NCBI RefSeq assembly: GCF_013359945.1
Contig: NZ_JABWCS010000209.1
Location: 1 to 64,000, forward strand
Origin: Paenibacillus agri
GTDB taxonomy: Bacteria > Bacillota > Bacilli > Paenibacillales > Paenibacillaceae
DNA length: 64,000 nt
Direction: 5' to 3'
A model generated the notes under the pieces. The model was not told where the DNA came from. It ran no database searches and saw only the letters and a program-made list of their open reading frames with translations. The translations under genes and the position numbers were made by a program. Shown in pieces: positions 24,399 through 34,233 of this stretch (the first letter of the stretch is position 1; the number at the start of each line of letters is the position of its first letter).

Positions 24399-24725
24399 TC
24401 ACAGCTCCTTAATAAATTTATTAACGACCTCTTGTGTAACTTGCCATTCTTCGCATTTTTCGCGGTAATAGGCCAGGCCGGCCGGGGTAATCCGGTAGTA
24501 GGTGCGCCGCTTGCCGAACGTCTCTTCCTTGTAAAAGGAAACAATATATCCGTTCTTCTCCAGCCGGGTGAAGGCAGAATACAGCGTGGTCTCTTTCATA
24601 ATGTATTTCTCCTCCGATAGCGTCCTGATCTTCTTGGATATCTCGTAACCATAAGATTCGCCGTCCATTAGCATATAGAGGATGAGGGTATCGTTGTATC
24701 CCCGGATCACGTCACTACTGATCAA
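24399..24725 (-). CDS. PadR-family transcriptional regulator
   Basis: About 108 residues with the PadR winged helix: LILYMLMDGESYGYEISKKI, ETTLYSAFTRLEKNGYI, then the wing KRRTYYRITPAGLAYYR and a C-terminal dimerisation helix. TTG at 24725 is chosen because AAAGGAGG lies about 7 nt upstream; the open frame to 24761 runs back into the operator. It is the first gene of an operon with the HAAS protein. A promoter (TTCACC, 17 nt, TACAAT) overlaps a large perfect inverted repeat, so autoregulation is likely. Confidence 0.88.
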   Translation of the reverse strand: MISSDVIRGYNDTLILYMLMDGESYGYEISKKIRTLSEEKYIMKETTLYSAFTRLEKNGYIVSFYKEETFGKRRTYYRITPAGLAYYREKCEEWQVTQEVVNKFIKEL

Positions 24726-24753
24726 TAGTCTGCCTCCTTTACTGCATCTGTCG

Positions 24754-24809
24754 TACTTCACCTGTCGTAGTAATTGAATTGTAGCATAATTACTACGACA
24801 GGTGAAGTA
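24754..24809 (-). promoter_or_regulatory. 22-bp perfect inverted repeat over the padR promoter
   Basis: Bases 24754-24775 and 24788-24809 are perfect inverted copies (22 of 22) around a 12-bp spacer. On the minus strand the -35 TTCACC (24806-24801) lies in one arm and the -10 TACAAT (24783-24778) in the spacer, with 17 bp between; the other arm covers the transcript start. This looks like an operator for the PadR protein, though arms this long are unusual. As RNA from the plus strand it would be a hairpin followed by T5. Confidence 0.7.
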
Positions 24810-24938
24810 TTTTTATTCAAATTTGCGCCCGAAATAAGAAAAGAGCGCTCCACTGGCCATCCGGCCTTGCAGAACACCCCTTTTAGGCGTAAAATCAACT
24901 TTTTGCAAATCTATCTGTTCTCTGTTTGTTTTTTTGCC

Positions 24939-26903
24939 TCAAGCCTGTTGTACCGCAAGTACAACCATTCCGGTACCACGAGTAACCAGCCGGTCGCCCG
25001 CAAGCTTGCTTACAAGATCGCCGCCAAACAGCACTTCCCACTTACCCAAGCCAGGCAAGTTGCAGGAGACTCCTTCAGGGAGGCTGTTATAAATGACGTA
25101 TAAGTGCTCTGCAGCTTCCCCTCCCGCGTGATCTCGCAGGGTGTAAGCCACTGCCCCGGCGGGGGTTTTCTCAAACACAAGATGACTGCGGATATCTTCC
25201 GCGTTCCGTAGCCGAAAGGCCGGATGAGATCTGCGTAGAGAAATGAGCTGCTTCATATAAGCAACATCTTCCTGATAAGCTGCACAGCGTTCCCAGTCCA
25301 GCCAGTTAATCTCCACCGGGGATTTGTAGCTGTTCTCAATACCGTCCTTGGTGCGCATAAATTCCTGCCCCGCATGGATGAAGGCGATCCCTTGGCTGGT
25401 AAGCACCATAGCTGAAGCCAGCCTGTGCATGGCCCGCCGCTGTTCGTCACTGACATCCTCTGTGGACAGTACGATTTTATCCCACAGGGTATGATTGTCA
25501 TGACACTCCACAAAGTTCACACACTGCAGTGGCTCGTCAGCAAATTGTCCAATATCCTGGCTGTAGACAATCCCTCCGGTAATGCCCGTCTTCACCGCCT
25601 GTTCCAGTCCGGACTTCCCGCTAATAAACCCCGGCTGATCGTACAGAAAGATATTTCCTTTGACCGCATCCCGGTAACCATCGTTAAAGTGCCCGATACC
25701 CGGCAGCAAATCAGCATTGTTCTGGTTGGCCAACTGTTCCATAGGCAGTTCTGTATCCATGACCCAGCCCTCGCCAATGGTTAGGATCGACGGGTCGAGT
25801 TCATCCAGGCGACGGCGAATCTCCGCCATCGTGCCCACATCTATCAGACCCATCAAGTCGAACCGGAAGCCGTCAATATGATATTCCTTGGCCCAATAGA
25901 GTACAGAATCGACGATAAAACGGGACATCATCGCCCGCTCGGTCGCCGTATCGTTACCGCATCCGCTGCCATTGGACAAACTGCCATCCGGCTTGTAACG
26001 CAGATAGTATCCCGGAACCAGCTTCGTAAAATTCACGCGATAACCATCATAAACATGGTTGTAGACGACATCCATGATGACACGTAGGCCACGATCATGC
26101 AGGGCCTGAATCATCTGTTTCAGCTCGGTAATCCGGAGACCCGGGACATAGGGATCTGTCGCATAAGAGCCTTCGGGAGCATTATAATTCTTCGGGTCGT
26201 ATCCCCAGTTATAATGGGGCTGATCCAACTTGGTCTCGTCTACACTTTCGGTGGCAAAATCATAAAACGGCAGCAGCTGGACATGAGTCACGCCGAGATC
26301 GGCAATATGATCGAGCCCGGTAAGAATCCCTTCCGGACCGCGCGTACCTGTCTCAGCAAGGCCCAAATACTGCCCCTTATGAGCAATGCCGCTGGCCGGA
26401 TGAATGGACAAATCCCGCAGGTGCAGTTCATAAATGACCGCGTCAATATGATGGCTCAGCGGTGGTTTATCCTCGGTCCACCGCTCCGGATCGGTCTCCC
26501 TTAGATCCATAATAACGCCTTTGTCGCCGTTCACGCCCACAACCCGGGCATAAGGATCAACCGCCTCATTCCACTGTCCGCCGATTCGTACGCGGTAGGT
26601 ATAGAATTTGCCTGCGAGGTCATCTTCAACCGCAATTGTCCAGGTTCCCCTACTATCAAGGGTCATAGGCAGGCGACTACCTGAGGTCTCGTCTTCCCAT
26701 GATTCGTACAGGACGAGCTCCGTCTCCTGCGAGGTTGGAGCCCATAGCCGAAACACCGAGCGATCCCGTGCATACATGAGCCCCAAATCATCTCCATCAT
26801 AACTGAACAGATCATCAAATCCTTGCTCAAAGACGGAAACCCCGCCAGTCACTGCCGGGTCGCCATAATGAATAGGTTCTTTCCCTTCTCTTTGTACCGC
26901 CAA
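24939..26903 (-). CDS. amyX: type I pullulanase
   Basis: 654 residues of glycoside hydrolase family 13. An N-terminal CBM48-like domain (about 35-135; FRLWAPTSQETELVLY) precedes the type I pullulanase signature YNWGYDP. The catalytic regions follow: DVVYNHVYD, GFRFDLMG with the nucleophile Asp, TIGEGW with the acid Glu, and VECHDNHTLWDK. There is no signal peptide, so it acts inside the cell on alpha-1,6 bonds of imported branched maltodextrins or glycogen. The start is TTG with AAAGGGGAG upstream. A promoter with an overlapping LacI/CcpA-type operator lies just upstream, indicating sugar-dependent control. Confidence 0.92.
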   Translation of the reverse strand: MAVQREGKEPIHYGDPAVTGGVSVFEQGFDDLFSYDGDDLGLMYARDRSVFRLWAPTSQETELVLYESWEDETSGSRLPMTLDSRGTWTIAVEDDLAGKFYTYRVRIGGQWNEAVDPYARVVGVNGDKGVIMDLRETDPERWTEDKPPLSHHIDAVIYELHLRDLSIHPASGIAHKGQYLGLAETGTRGPEGILTGLDHIADLGVTHVQLLPFYDFATESVDETKLDQPHYNWGYDPKNYNAPEGSYATDPYVPGLRITELKQMIQALHDRGLRVIMDVVYNHVYDGYRVNFTKLVPGYYLRYKPDGSLSNGSGCGNDTATERAMMSRFIVDSVLYWAKEYHIDGFRFDLMGLIDVGTMAEIRRRLDELDPSILTIGEGWVMDTELPMEQLANQNNADLLPGIGHFNDGYRDAVKGNIFLYDQPGFISGKSGLEQAVKTGITGGIVYSQDIGQFADEPLQCVNFVECHDNHTLWDKIVLSTEDVSDEQRRAMHRLASAMVLTSQGIAFIHAGQEFMRTKDGIENSYKSPVEINWLDWERCAAYQEDVAYMKQLISLRRSHPAFRLRNAEDIRSHLVFEKTPAGAVAYTLRDHAGGEAAEHLYVIYNSLPEGVSCNLPGLGKWEVLFGGDLVSKLAGDRLVTRGTGMVVLAVQQA

Positions 26904-26936
26904 AGCAATGCTCCCCTTTACCCTGTAATAACTGAT

Positions 26937-26974
26937 ATCATAATCTGATTATGAGTGGAGTGCAAACGTTTGAA
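26937..26974 (-). promoter_or_regulatory. pullulanase promoter with LacI/CcpA-type operator
   Basis: On the minus strand TTGCAC (26965-26960) and TATGAT (26942-26937) are 17 nt apart. TGCAAACGTTTGAA (26961-26974), with the palindromic core CAAACGTTTG, covers the -35 and resembles MalR or cre sites. A second palindrome, CATAATC-T-GATTATG (26939-26953), spans the -10. Confidence 0.7.
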
Positions 26975-26980
26975 CTGAAT

Positions 26981-27619
26981 TTATTTTCTTGATCTTGGAA
27001 AAGGGGTAAGGTTCAGTCCCACCATCGTGATAATGTCACGGTTGGCCTGATAATCCACCCGGCATTCCCTGCCAGGTGTAGCAGCGCCATCCTTGTAACG
27101 ACTGCCGTTATCATGAACAATAATAGAGGGACCGTTGCCATCATAAGGTTCTTCATATCCAATGCCTACTACCCAGTGATAATCATACAGATATCGTCCC
27201 CTCCAGCGCAGACTTGTCCATTTGTCGAATTTGATCGCTACCGGCCGTCCAGCATTAATCTCGGCCTTATAGGTTTCCCAATCCCTGAATACATAAGATT
27301 GCGCAGTCAGCTTGCCCTGACCGTTATCCCCCGCCTCTGCGCGCAGAAAAGCCCGAATGCCCTTTACAAATCCCCGAACGCTCATCCCCCAAGGTCTGCC
27401 GCCATGGCAGCTGTACAAGTGGTTAATCTGTGCAGCTCTGGAGCCAAAATGCTGCTTACCGAGCACCGGAGCACCTGTCAAGTCCATATGCCGGCTCCAA
27501 TATTCTAGTATGGCAGCCATTGTCGCCGGGCCGCAGGCAGAGCCCGGCGAGGACACGCCTTGCTCCCACTGTGAATAAGGCTCTATATTCAGCCTGTGTG
27601 AAGTAACTTTATGCTTCAT
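26981..27619 (-). CDS. C39-like cysteine peptidase family protein
   Basis: 212 residues. The papain-like C39_2 pattern is visible: Cys in SPGSACGPATMAAILEYW, His in YLYDYHWVVGIGYEE, and Asp/Asn in IIVHDNGSRYKDG. There is no signal peptide or membrane segment, so it acts in the cytoplasm or is exported by an unknown route. Its ATG overlaps the stop of the hybrid kinase gene by 4 bp (ATGA), so the two are translationally coupled, an unusual pairing that suggests a functional link. The substrate is unknown. Confidence 0.75.
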   Translation of the reverse strand: MKHKVTSHRLNIEPYSQWEQGVSSPGSACGPATMAAILEYWSRHMDLTGAPVLGKQHFGSRAAQINHLYSCHGGRPWGMSVRGFVKGIRAFLRAEAGDNGQGKLTAQSYVFRDWETYKAEINAGRPVAIKFDKWTSLRWRGRYLYDYHWVVGIGYEEPYDGNGPSIIVHDNGSRYKDGAATPGRECRVDYQANRDIITMVGLNLTPFPRSRK

Positions 27620-30600
27620 AAGGATATCTTTTCCCTGTGCTCCCGCAATATCCGCTCTACCTCAGAAGAAACGAACGGTTTACTGATGAAATCGTGCATC
27701 CCCACTGCCTTGCAACGCTCGCGGTCTTCTGGTCCTGCAAAAGCGGTCACGGCCACGATGTAAGGACGGCGCTCTGCCGGAACTCTGTCCGCAATGAGGG
27801 CTGCTGCCGTAAAACCGCTCATGACCGGCATTTGCACATCCATAAAGACAAGGTCATACGACTGCTGCATGACTGCTGCCACCGCCTGTTCCCCATTCTC
27901 AGCGAGATCAGCACTGTATCCTCTTTTTTCAAGCATCGTCAGGAGCAATTTCTGGTTCACCGGATGATCCTCGACAACTAGAATGGACAACGGTCCATAC
28001 TGGAGTCCGGTTAGCATTGCTCCCCCCGGCAGACATCCAATCTCCTCAGATTCCTCCGACAGTTCAACATTTTCTTCTGAAGCTATCTTTGTAGCCAGTT
28101 CTTCCGAGGAAGATCCAACCCAATGCTGTGTATCCGGTAAGATTATTCCGTTGTCATGACTGTGAGTGCCATCGCCAATGGTATCGAGTGGCAGGGTAAA
28201 ATAGAAATTTGAACCTGCCCCTTCACTGCTCTCCACCCCGATCGCCCCGCCCATCAGCTCCACCAGCTTCTTGCAGATCGCCAGTCCAAGTCCAGTTCCT
28301 CCATACTTGCGATTAATCGATGGATGGAGCTGAGAGAAGGATTGAAACAATTGATGCTGTTTGAATGCGGGAATACCAATTCCCGTATCTCTGACATTAA
28401 ACTTCAGAAGCAGCTTGTGGCTGCTGGAACACGCTTCTCTTTCCACATGCATGACAACCTGGCCCGCTTCGGTGAATTTAACCGCATTGCTGACCAGATT
28501 GACCAGTACCTGCCGCAGCCGGGCTGCGTCGCCATGAATTACTGCCGGAACGTCGCCGTCGATATGACAGGACAGAAGTATGCTTTTCTCCAGCGCCTTG
28601 GGTGTAAATAGTTCAGTTACGCTGTCCATAACGGCATGAAGGTATACCGGCTCATCGACAAGGGTCATCTTGCCTGCCTCTATTTTGCTAAAATCAAGGA
28701 TCTCATTAAGAATGGACAGTAGAGAATCGCTGCTCTGACTGATGATGTCGGTATATCCACGCTGCTCCTCACTAAGCTCGGTCTCCGACAACAAATCGGT
28801 CATACCCATAATGCCATTCATCGGGGTACGCAGCTCATGACTAATGATGGCCAGAAACTCCGATTTAGCCTGATCGGCTTTTTCGGCAGATTCTTTGGCC
28901 CGGATAATCTCCTTCTCGTCTGTAATGTCCTGAAACACCAACACGGATCCAATACATTCTCCCTGGTTGAACAACGGTGTCACCTGATATTCAGCCAAAA
29001 AGCTGGAGCCATCTCTGCGCCATAAGACCGCATCCTTGCTGTCATGGGATATACCAGACCGAATCGCCTGCATTAACGGTGACTCCTGTGGACCAAAGTT
29101 AACTCCGTCATACGCACTCTGCTGGATATGCTTCAGGTAAGCACGGCCAATGATCTCATCCTGCTGGAAATCCAGCATAGCCGCTCCTGCAGGGTTGATG
29201 AACGTGACTCTTCCTTCCGGATCGAGACGGAGAATACCCTCGGAAACCGCATTTAGGATCAACGTATGTTCATTGCTCAGCTTCTCAATCTGCTCAGTAT
29301 GGTGTATGCGTTCCGTAATGTCGCGTCCCACCGAGATGATCTCCACGATATTCCCGCTGTTGTCATAGATGAACCGGCTGTTCGACTCCACCCAGACGTA
29401 GCTCCCGTTCTTGCGGCGGAAACGGCAGGTGATTACCGGAAGAACACCAGTACTCAGGCCTTTCTCCATGTACCCTTTTATCATGACCAGCTCATCGGGG
29501 TGAACATAATCGTAGACACTCGTGCCATTCAGTTCTTCCGGTTCATACCCTAGCAATGTGCGGCTGGCCGGAGAGCAGTACAGGTAGGTAACATCCTTAA
29601 CTGCATGCCTTGAGATTAAATCCAGGGAACTTTCGGACAACAGCCGAAAATGGTATTCACTCTCCCGCAGCTGTTCTTCTATCTTCAGCCGGTCGCTGAT
29701 ATCCTGCATCATTCCTATTAATTGAACCGGCTTTCCGCCCGGTCCCATGACGACATCCCACTGGACATGCACGCCAACAACACGGTGATCCGGCAGCAAT
29801 AAGCGATAAGAAGCTTCTCCTGAACCCCCCTGTGCTATAGCTCTCTGAGCGGTCTCATTCACATAAGCCCTATCCTCTGGATGCACAAATTGTCTGAAAT
29901 CATCGTAATACATCGTTTCCTTATCCAGTGGGTATAACAGCATTCGCTGCAACTCATCCGATAGCTTCAGCCGATCGCTGGACAGCTCCCAAATCCAGGA
30001 ACCGATCCGGGCTACTCTTTGAGCTGTCGCCAGCGCTTCATCATTCTGCTTGCGCTTAGTCACGTTGCGTCCGATACCCAGAATATAAGTACTCTCGTTA
30101 TTCTCGCCCCGTCTTACCTTAAAGGCTGTCTCAATCCACTCATAATGACCATCCTTGTGCCGCACACGGCGGGCAACTGCATCGCTCTCCAGGAATTTGC
30201 CGTACCGTCTAATCTCTTCGGCATCATCGGGATGGTAATAATCCAGCCGGTTCGTACCAATCATCTCTTCCGGACGGTAACCGAGGAGTGAATAGCTGGA
30301 TGGGGACACAAAGGACAGCGTTCCGTCAGGCAGAGTCAGCGAGATAAGATTCTGCTCATCTTTAATAAATAAATTGTACAAATCACTGCTATCCACGGTC
30401 AGTTGATCAGCGATTTTGCGGTCCGTGATATCCTGGGCATACAGAATCAGACTTGAAGATGCTTGTCCATTCTCTATGCGAGTGAACGTCAGAGAGAGCC
30501 AAATATACCTTCCTTTACCGGTAAGAAAACGTAGCTCTCTCTCCAACACACAGTCAGCAGATGCCTCAAGACCGTCCATAATCTCCTGAAAGGACAACAG

Positions 30601-30801
30601 GGCTCTGTCTCCATTCTTCTTATTCCCTTTAAAAAAATCCAAGGTGTGGAGCTCTGTCTCATGATAACCCAGCAGCCTGCACAGAGCCGGGTTGGCCTTC
30701 AGCCAGCCGCTTCCTCCAGGTGCAAGGATCGCCATTCCTACGGGGGACTTCATGAACGCCTGATTCAGTATATTTTGGTTTTCTGCCAAGAAGTGATCCA
30801 T
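27616..30801 (-). CDS. hybrid sensor histidine kinase with multiple PAS domains and receiver
   Basis: About 1061 residues, soluble. Five PAS/PAC units span about residues 10-640 (PAC-type ends such as [49 protein letters not shown]). They are followed by HisKA ([19 protein letters not shown]), HATPase ([28 protein letters not shown]) and a C-terminal receiver with phosphoacceptor Asp in [16 protein letters not shown] at 30801 is chosen over the frame start at 30936 because AAGGAGG lies 7 nt upstream. It is coupled to the peptidase-like gene downstream. A separate phosphotransfer protein is not visible nearby. Confidence 0.88.
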   Translation of the reverse strand: MDHFLAENQNILNQAFMKSPVGMAILAPGGSGWLKANPALCRLLGYHETELHTLDFFKGNKKNGDRALLSFQEIMDGLEASADCVLERELRFLTGKGRYIWLSLTFTRIENGQASSSLILYAQDITDRKIADQLTVDSSDLYNLFIKDEQNLISLTLPDGTLSFVSPSSYSLLGYRPEEMIGTNRLDYYHPDDAEEIRRYGKFLESDAVARRVRHKDGHYEWIETAFKVRRGENNESTYILGIGRNVTKRKQNDEALATAQRVARIGSWIWELSSDRLKLSDELQRMLLYPLDKETMYYDDFRQFVHPEDRAYVNETAQRAIAQGGSGEASYRLLLPDHRVVGVHVQWDVVMGPGGKPVQLIGMMQDISDRLKIEEQLRESEYHFRLLSESSLDLISRHAVKDVTYLYCSPASRTLLGYEPEELNGTSVYDYVHPDELVMIKGYMEKGLSTGVLPVITCRFRRKNGSYVWVESNSRFIYDNSGNIVEIISVGRDITERIHHTEQIEKLSNEHTLILNAVSEGILRLDPEGRVTFINPAGAAMLDFQQDEIIGRAYLKHIQQSAYDGVNFGPQESPLMQAIRSGISHDSKDAVLWRRDGSSFLAEYQVTPLFNQGECIGSVLVFQDITDEKEIIRAKESAEKADQAKSEFLAIISHELRTPMNGIMGMTDLLSETELSEEQRGYTDIISQSSDSLLSILNEILDFSKIEAGKMTLVDEPVYLHAVMDSVTELFTPKALEKSILLSCHIDGDVPAVIHGDAARLRQVLVNLVSNAVKFTEAGQVVMHVEREACSSSHKLLLKFNVRDTGIGIPAFKQHQLFQSFSQLHPSINRKYGGTGLGLAICKKLVELMGGAIGVESSEGAGSNFYFTLPLDTIGDGTHSHDNGIILPDTQHWVGSSSEELATKIASEENVELSEESEEIGCLPGGAMLTGLQYGPLSILVVEDHPVNQKLLLTMLEKRGYSADLAENGEQAVAAVMQQSYDLVFMDVQMPVMSGFTAAALIADRVPAERRPYIVAVTAFAGPEDRERCKAVGMHDFISKPFVSSEVERILREHREKISL

Positions 30802-30945
30802 CAATGGGCCTCCTTCATCATGAGCCTGTTTCAGCGGACTCTCTCTTTCTTTATTAACCCCAGTATACGTCAATAGAGACAGGGAAAGAAATCTGGTACC
30901 CGGACCTGAAACAAGAAAAAGAGAGAATAATTTCAATTGAAATCA

Positions 30946-30975
30946 TTGACTTTTATGGGCTTCGAAAACTACAAT
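30946..30975 (+). promoter_or_regulatory. promoter upstream of the secreted coiled-coil gene
   Basis: TTGACT (30946-30951) and TACAAT (30970-30975) are 18 nt apart. The predicted start is near 30982, before the hairpin at 31011. Confidence 0.6.
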
Positions 30976-31010
30976 GAGAACAACATATTATTCGTGACCT
31001 GTTACGACGG

Positions 31011-31056
31011 AAGCACCCGTAACAAAGGCTTAATGCCTTTGCTGCGGGTGCTTTTT
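31011..31056 (+). terminator. terminator in the leader of the secreted coiled-coil gene (possible attenuator)
   Basis: GCACCCG (31013-31019) pairs with CGGGTGC (31045-31051), and CAAAGGC with GCCTTTG inside, followed by five T. It lies between the promoter at 30946-30975 and the ATG at 31094. Readthrough or a regulated switch is therefore needed for expression, or it ends a short RNA of about 75 nt. Confidence 0.75.
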
Positions 31057-31093
31057 GTCGTCCAATGGGGAACTATAAAGGAGGACACACCTA

Positions 31094-31909
31094 ATGAACC
31101 TCAAAGCTATTATCACGCTGGCCGTTTCACTCTTGCTGCTGCCGCTGCTTCCTGCTGCCGCCTTCGGGGCTCCCGCTATTGAATTTACGCCTTCGGTGAA
31201 GACCGCCTTTGACCTGACAACGGCCAAAGCAGAAGGATCAGCCAGAACCAAGATGAACAGCCTATATAGCGAGCTATCTGTTCTAAAGCTGCAAGATGAC
31301 AACCGTGAGAGCAATATCCGGTCCCTGCATTACAATAACGAGCAGTCCCTGGCAACGATACGTCAGCAAATCAAGGAGATTGATCTCACAACAGTGAGCC
31401 GATTGGAGGGGGAGACCGCTAAGCTGAAGCAACGCTATCAACCATTATTCGACCAATACAGTGCACTCAACAACAGGATAGCTCTGGCGAAGAAGTTGAA
31501 GGACAAGGATCTTAATGCCGTGCTGAAGACCCAGGCGGACGTTATGAAGATTGCAGTCCAGATTGCACGTCAGGACATCCGCACCAAAGAAACACAGCTA
31601 CGTGCCGCCAAGGACGCTCGTACCAAGAAGACTGCGGCGGTCCGCAAGACTCTAAGCGGGATTGATAGTCCCCAGTCGACAATTAAGGCACAGAAAAGCG
31701 TGGTCTCCGCATTGAACAAACGGCTAACCGCCGACTGGAGTGATTTCAAGGCAGCTATCCGCAAGCAGAACGCCAGCCTGACTTCACAGTCCCTGTCCTC
31801 CATGGCCTCCCAGTATCGTCAGCTTGCGGATGCCAAGCAAAAAATTATCGAGTCGGAACAGAAAGTGGCTGCCGTCATTGCTGCTGCCAAGAGCCAGCTT
31901 GCATCCTAA
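31094..31909 (+). CDS. secreted coiled-coil protein, family not recognised
   Basis: 271 residues. A clear Sec signal peptide ends near AFGAP (about residue 26). The rest is almost entirely charged helix with heptad character (for example KTQLRAAKDARTKK-like stretches), low in aromatic residues and without Cys. AAAGGAGG lies upstream of the ATG. I do not recognise a family. It could be a surface or periplasm-like adaptor, or a spacer protein. It is monocistronic and preceded by the leader terminator described separately. Confidence 0.75.
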   Translation: MNLKAIITLAVSLLLLPLLPAAAFGAPAIEFTPSVKTAFDLTTAKAEGSARTKMNSLYSELSVLKLQDDNRESNIRSLHYNNEQSLATIRQQIKEIDLTTVSRLEGETAKLKQRYQPLFDQYSALNNRIALAKKLKDKDLNAVLKTQADVMKIAVQIARQDIRTKETQLRAAKDARTKKTAAVRKTLSGIDSPQSTIKAQKSVVSALNKRLTADWSDFKAAIRKQNASLTSQSLSSMASQYRQLADAKQKIIESEQKVAAVIAAAKSQLAS

Positions 31910-31932
31910 CCGGTAGCTTAAGACAGCCCCGC

Positions 31933-32712
31933 TTATTTCTTAGATGCCTTTGCTTTATCGTGAGCACGACGATATGACATCACCTTACGGTACATCCTTT
32001 TATCCTTAAGCTGGTTGAAAATATAGGGGTCAGGATTCGTATTCACTTCAATAATCCATGGTGTCATGTTACGGTCGAGGCCAACATCCACGCCAACCTG
32101 CTTAAATCCGGGATACTTCTTATGGTAGAAGCGTCCGGTATCCCGCCCTAACTTCTCCAGCCTTTTTATGACTTCTCCCTGCTGAGCCTTGCCTAGATGC
32201 GGGGCCAGCAGTGTCTCAATCGCTGTTGGCTTGCCACCGCTGTGATAGTTCGTAACAATCTTGCCTTTCTGAGCTACCCGGCCAATCAGCCCTGTTGTCT
32301 CCCACTTCCCCTTCGGACTGAGCTGCACCATGACCCGCAGATCAAAGCGCTGTCCCTTATGCTTTAATAGCTCGATCCCTTTCTGGATCAAGTAGCTACG
32401 TCCGCGGGTTGCTTTCTTCAGTGACAGGTGGAAGGCATCGAAGGCTCCAAAGGTACGGATGGTCGTGCCGCTCTGGTACTGATAGGTTGTTCCACCCGAA
32501 CCCCGGTTCAGTTCTACCCTGATGACACCTTTGCCGTAAGTACCGTTGACCGGTTTCACATAGACCATGCCGTACTTATGCAGCATACTCTGCAGACTTG
32601 CTTTGGTAAATCTTCGTGTATCCGGAACCAGCGGCGAAATCTCCGGACTCTGCAGCAACACCTTAGTCTTGATCCATTTGCTCATCAATCCTGTTCTATG
32701 CTTCGTTCCCAA
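31933..32712 (-). CDS. YheC/YheD-family ATP-grasp protein (spore-coat associated)
   Basis: 259 residues. The segments VYVKPVNGTYGKGVIRVE, YLIQKGIELLKHKGQRFDLRVMVQ and IIEVNTNPDPYIFNQL belong to the ATP-grasp fold of YheC/YheD proteins, which in Bacillus are linked to the spore coat. At 259 residues it is shorter than full-length YheC/YheD and contains only the ATP-grasp part. TTG at 32712 has GGGGAGAGGG directly upstream; ATG 32685 is an alternative. The next gene, on the opposite strand, is a CotSA-like glycosyltransferase. Confidence 0.85.
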   Translation of the reverse strand: MGTKHRTGLMSKWIKTKVLLQSPEISPLVPDTRRFTKASLQSMLHKYGMVYVKPVNGTYGKGVIRVELNRGSGGTTYQYQSGTTIRTFGAFDAFHLSLKKATRGRSYLIQKGIELLKHKGQRFDLRVMVQLSPKGKWETTGLIGRVAQKGKIVTNYHSGGKPTAIETLLAPHLGKAQQGEVIKRLEKLGRDTGRFYHKKYPGFKQVGVDVGLDRNMTPWIIEVNTNPDPYIFNQLKDKRMYRKVMSYRRAHDKAKASKK

Positions 32713-32898
32713 GCCAGCCCTCTCCCCTGTTCTAAGTCAGTATCATTCGCTCAGATATGATCGCCCTTGTATTGTATTCGGGAACTGTACGGTTCGCATG
32801 GGATGATCGCCTTCTCCGCGCCCAATCTGTATCTTCCGCCCAACAGGATGCATATGGTAAAAGAGCGAGAGGGAGCCGAGGACAGGAGGGATGGGAGC

Positions 32899-34002
32899 AT
32901 GCATATTTGTATCATCGCACCGGAACAGTTTCCGGTGCCTGGGGACGGTTCGGTAGAAATCTGCATCTGGGCCATTGCCGAGAGACTGGCAGAGAAGCAC
33001 AAGGTGACCATTGTCAGTCGGAGCATGCCGAATCTGCCAGATACCGAAAAACTGGCCCGTGTCGAGATCGTGCGATTGCCAGCCGGGAGCCCGGCCAGAT
33101 ATCGCAACTCGGTTCTGAAATATATCGAAGGCAAAGACTTCGATATATTTCAGGTGGATAATCGCCCGTATCTGCTAGCTGCAGTGAAGCAAAAGCAACC
33201 CCTGACGCCTGCCGTGCTCTTCCTCCATTCTCTGACCTTTGTGCCGGCCTCGGACAAGACGGCCGCCCGGTTGGCGCGGGCCGATCTCATCGTGGCCAAC
33301 AGCGCCTCTCTGCAGCAGCGGCTGGCCCGGCGGTTCCCGCGCATAAAGCGCAGCATTGACGTCGTCCCGCTAGGCGCGGACTTGTCCCGGTTCGCCCCCG
33401 TATCACAGCCGGAGCGGCTGAGGCTGCGGGGGCTCCACAGATTCCCTCCGGCCTTCACCGTATTGTTCGTTGGCCGGATCATTCCCCGCAAGGGTGTGCC
33501 GGTGCTGATCCGGGCGGTCGCCCTCCTGAACCGGCACACCCGCGCTCATTTGGTCGTCGCCGGCAGAGGCAAGCCGGCGTACATCCGGCGGCTGCGACAG
33601 CTCGCCCGCCGGCTGGGCGTGCCGGTCACTTTTCCCGGCAGCGTCCCGCACGAAGACATCCACAGCTTATACCAGGCCGCGGATGTCTTCGTCTGCCCTT
33701 CCCAGCGGCATGAATCCTTCGGCCTGGTGAACGTCGAGGCCATGGCCTCCGGACTGCCAGTCGTCGCCTCCAGCAATGGCGGTATCCGGGAGATCATCGT
33801 TCCCGGACATAACGGTTATCTTGTAGAGCGCTATACGCAGGCGCTGCCCTTCGCCAGGTATTTGCTGCGGCTGGCGCGCAGTCCCGCATTAGCCGCCCGG
33901 ATCGGGGCACAGGGGCGCAGCGACGCGCTGCAGGCCTTTGAGTGGCAGCACACCGCGGACCGGCTAGAGGTGCTGTATCACGGCCTTTGCAGCGAGGAGT
34001 AA
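32899..34002 (+). CDS. family 4 glycosyltransferase (CotSA-like)
   Basis: 367 residues with the GT-B fold. An N-terminal acceptor domain begins MHICIIAPEQFPVPGDGSVE. The donor domain has VLFVGRIIPRKGVPVLIRA and the E-x7-E region HESFGLVNVEAMASGLPVV. It resembles CotSA and other GT4 enzymes that build glycans from nucleotide sugars. ATG at 32899 is used because AGGAGGG lies 8 nt upstream; the frame is open to 32767 but without a Shine-Dalgarno. It is notably GC-rich in its second half. Its neighbourhood (YheC/D, ManC, DUF6492) suggests a spore-surface or extracellular glycan role. Confidence 0.85.
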   Translation: MHICIIAPEQFPVPGDGSVEICIWAIAERLAEKHKVTIVSRSMPNLPDTEKLARVEIVRLPAGSPARYRNSVLKYIEGKDFDIFQVDNRPYLLAAVKQKQPLTPAVLFLHSLTFVPASDKTAARLARADLIVANSASLQQRLARRFPRIKRSIDVVPLGADLSRFAPVSQPERLRLRGLHRFPPAFTVLFVGRIIPRKGVPVLIRAVALLNRHTRAHLVVAGRGKPAYIRRLRQLARRLGVPVTFPGSVPHEDIHSLYQAADVFVCPSQRHESFGLVNVEAMASGLPVVASSNGGIREIIVPGHNGYLVERYTQALPFARYLLRLARSPALAARIGAQGRSDALQAFEWQHTADRLEVLYHGLCSEE

Positions 34003-34019
34003 GCAGCATATAGAATAAT

Positions 34020-34075
34020 GCCGGTTAGGGAGACTTCAGGTTAGCCGCATACGGCTGACGCAGTCCCAAACCGGC
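34020..34075. repeat. compound inverted repeat between the glycosyltransferase and DUF445 genes
   Basis: GCCGGTT (34020-34026) pairs with AACCGGC (34069-34075), with GGGA/TCCC-like pairing inside and a nested AGCCG-CA-TACGGCT hairpin at the tip. No T tract follows. It may stabilise the convergent 3' ends. Confidence 0.5.
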
Positions 34076-34233
34076 TTACCTTGCTTGCGCCGGTAAACCA
34101 CTTCAGCTGCTGGCGAATGAGATTCACTTGTCCGGATATAGCAAAAAAAGCAGCGAAGCTCTCAGGGCGCTCATTTAAGCTACTCCCGGATTGCATTCAC
34201 TGCTCCACTAATTTCCTTTATCAAAGACTAGGG

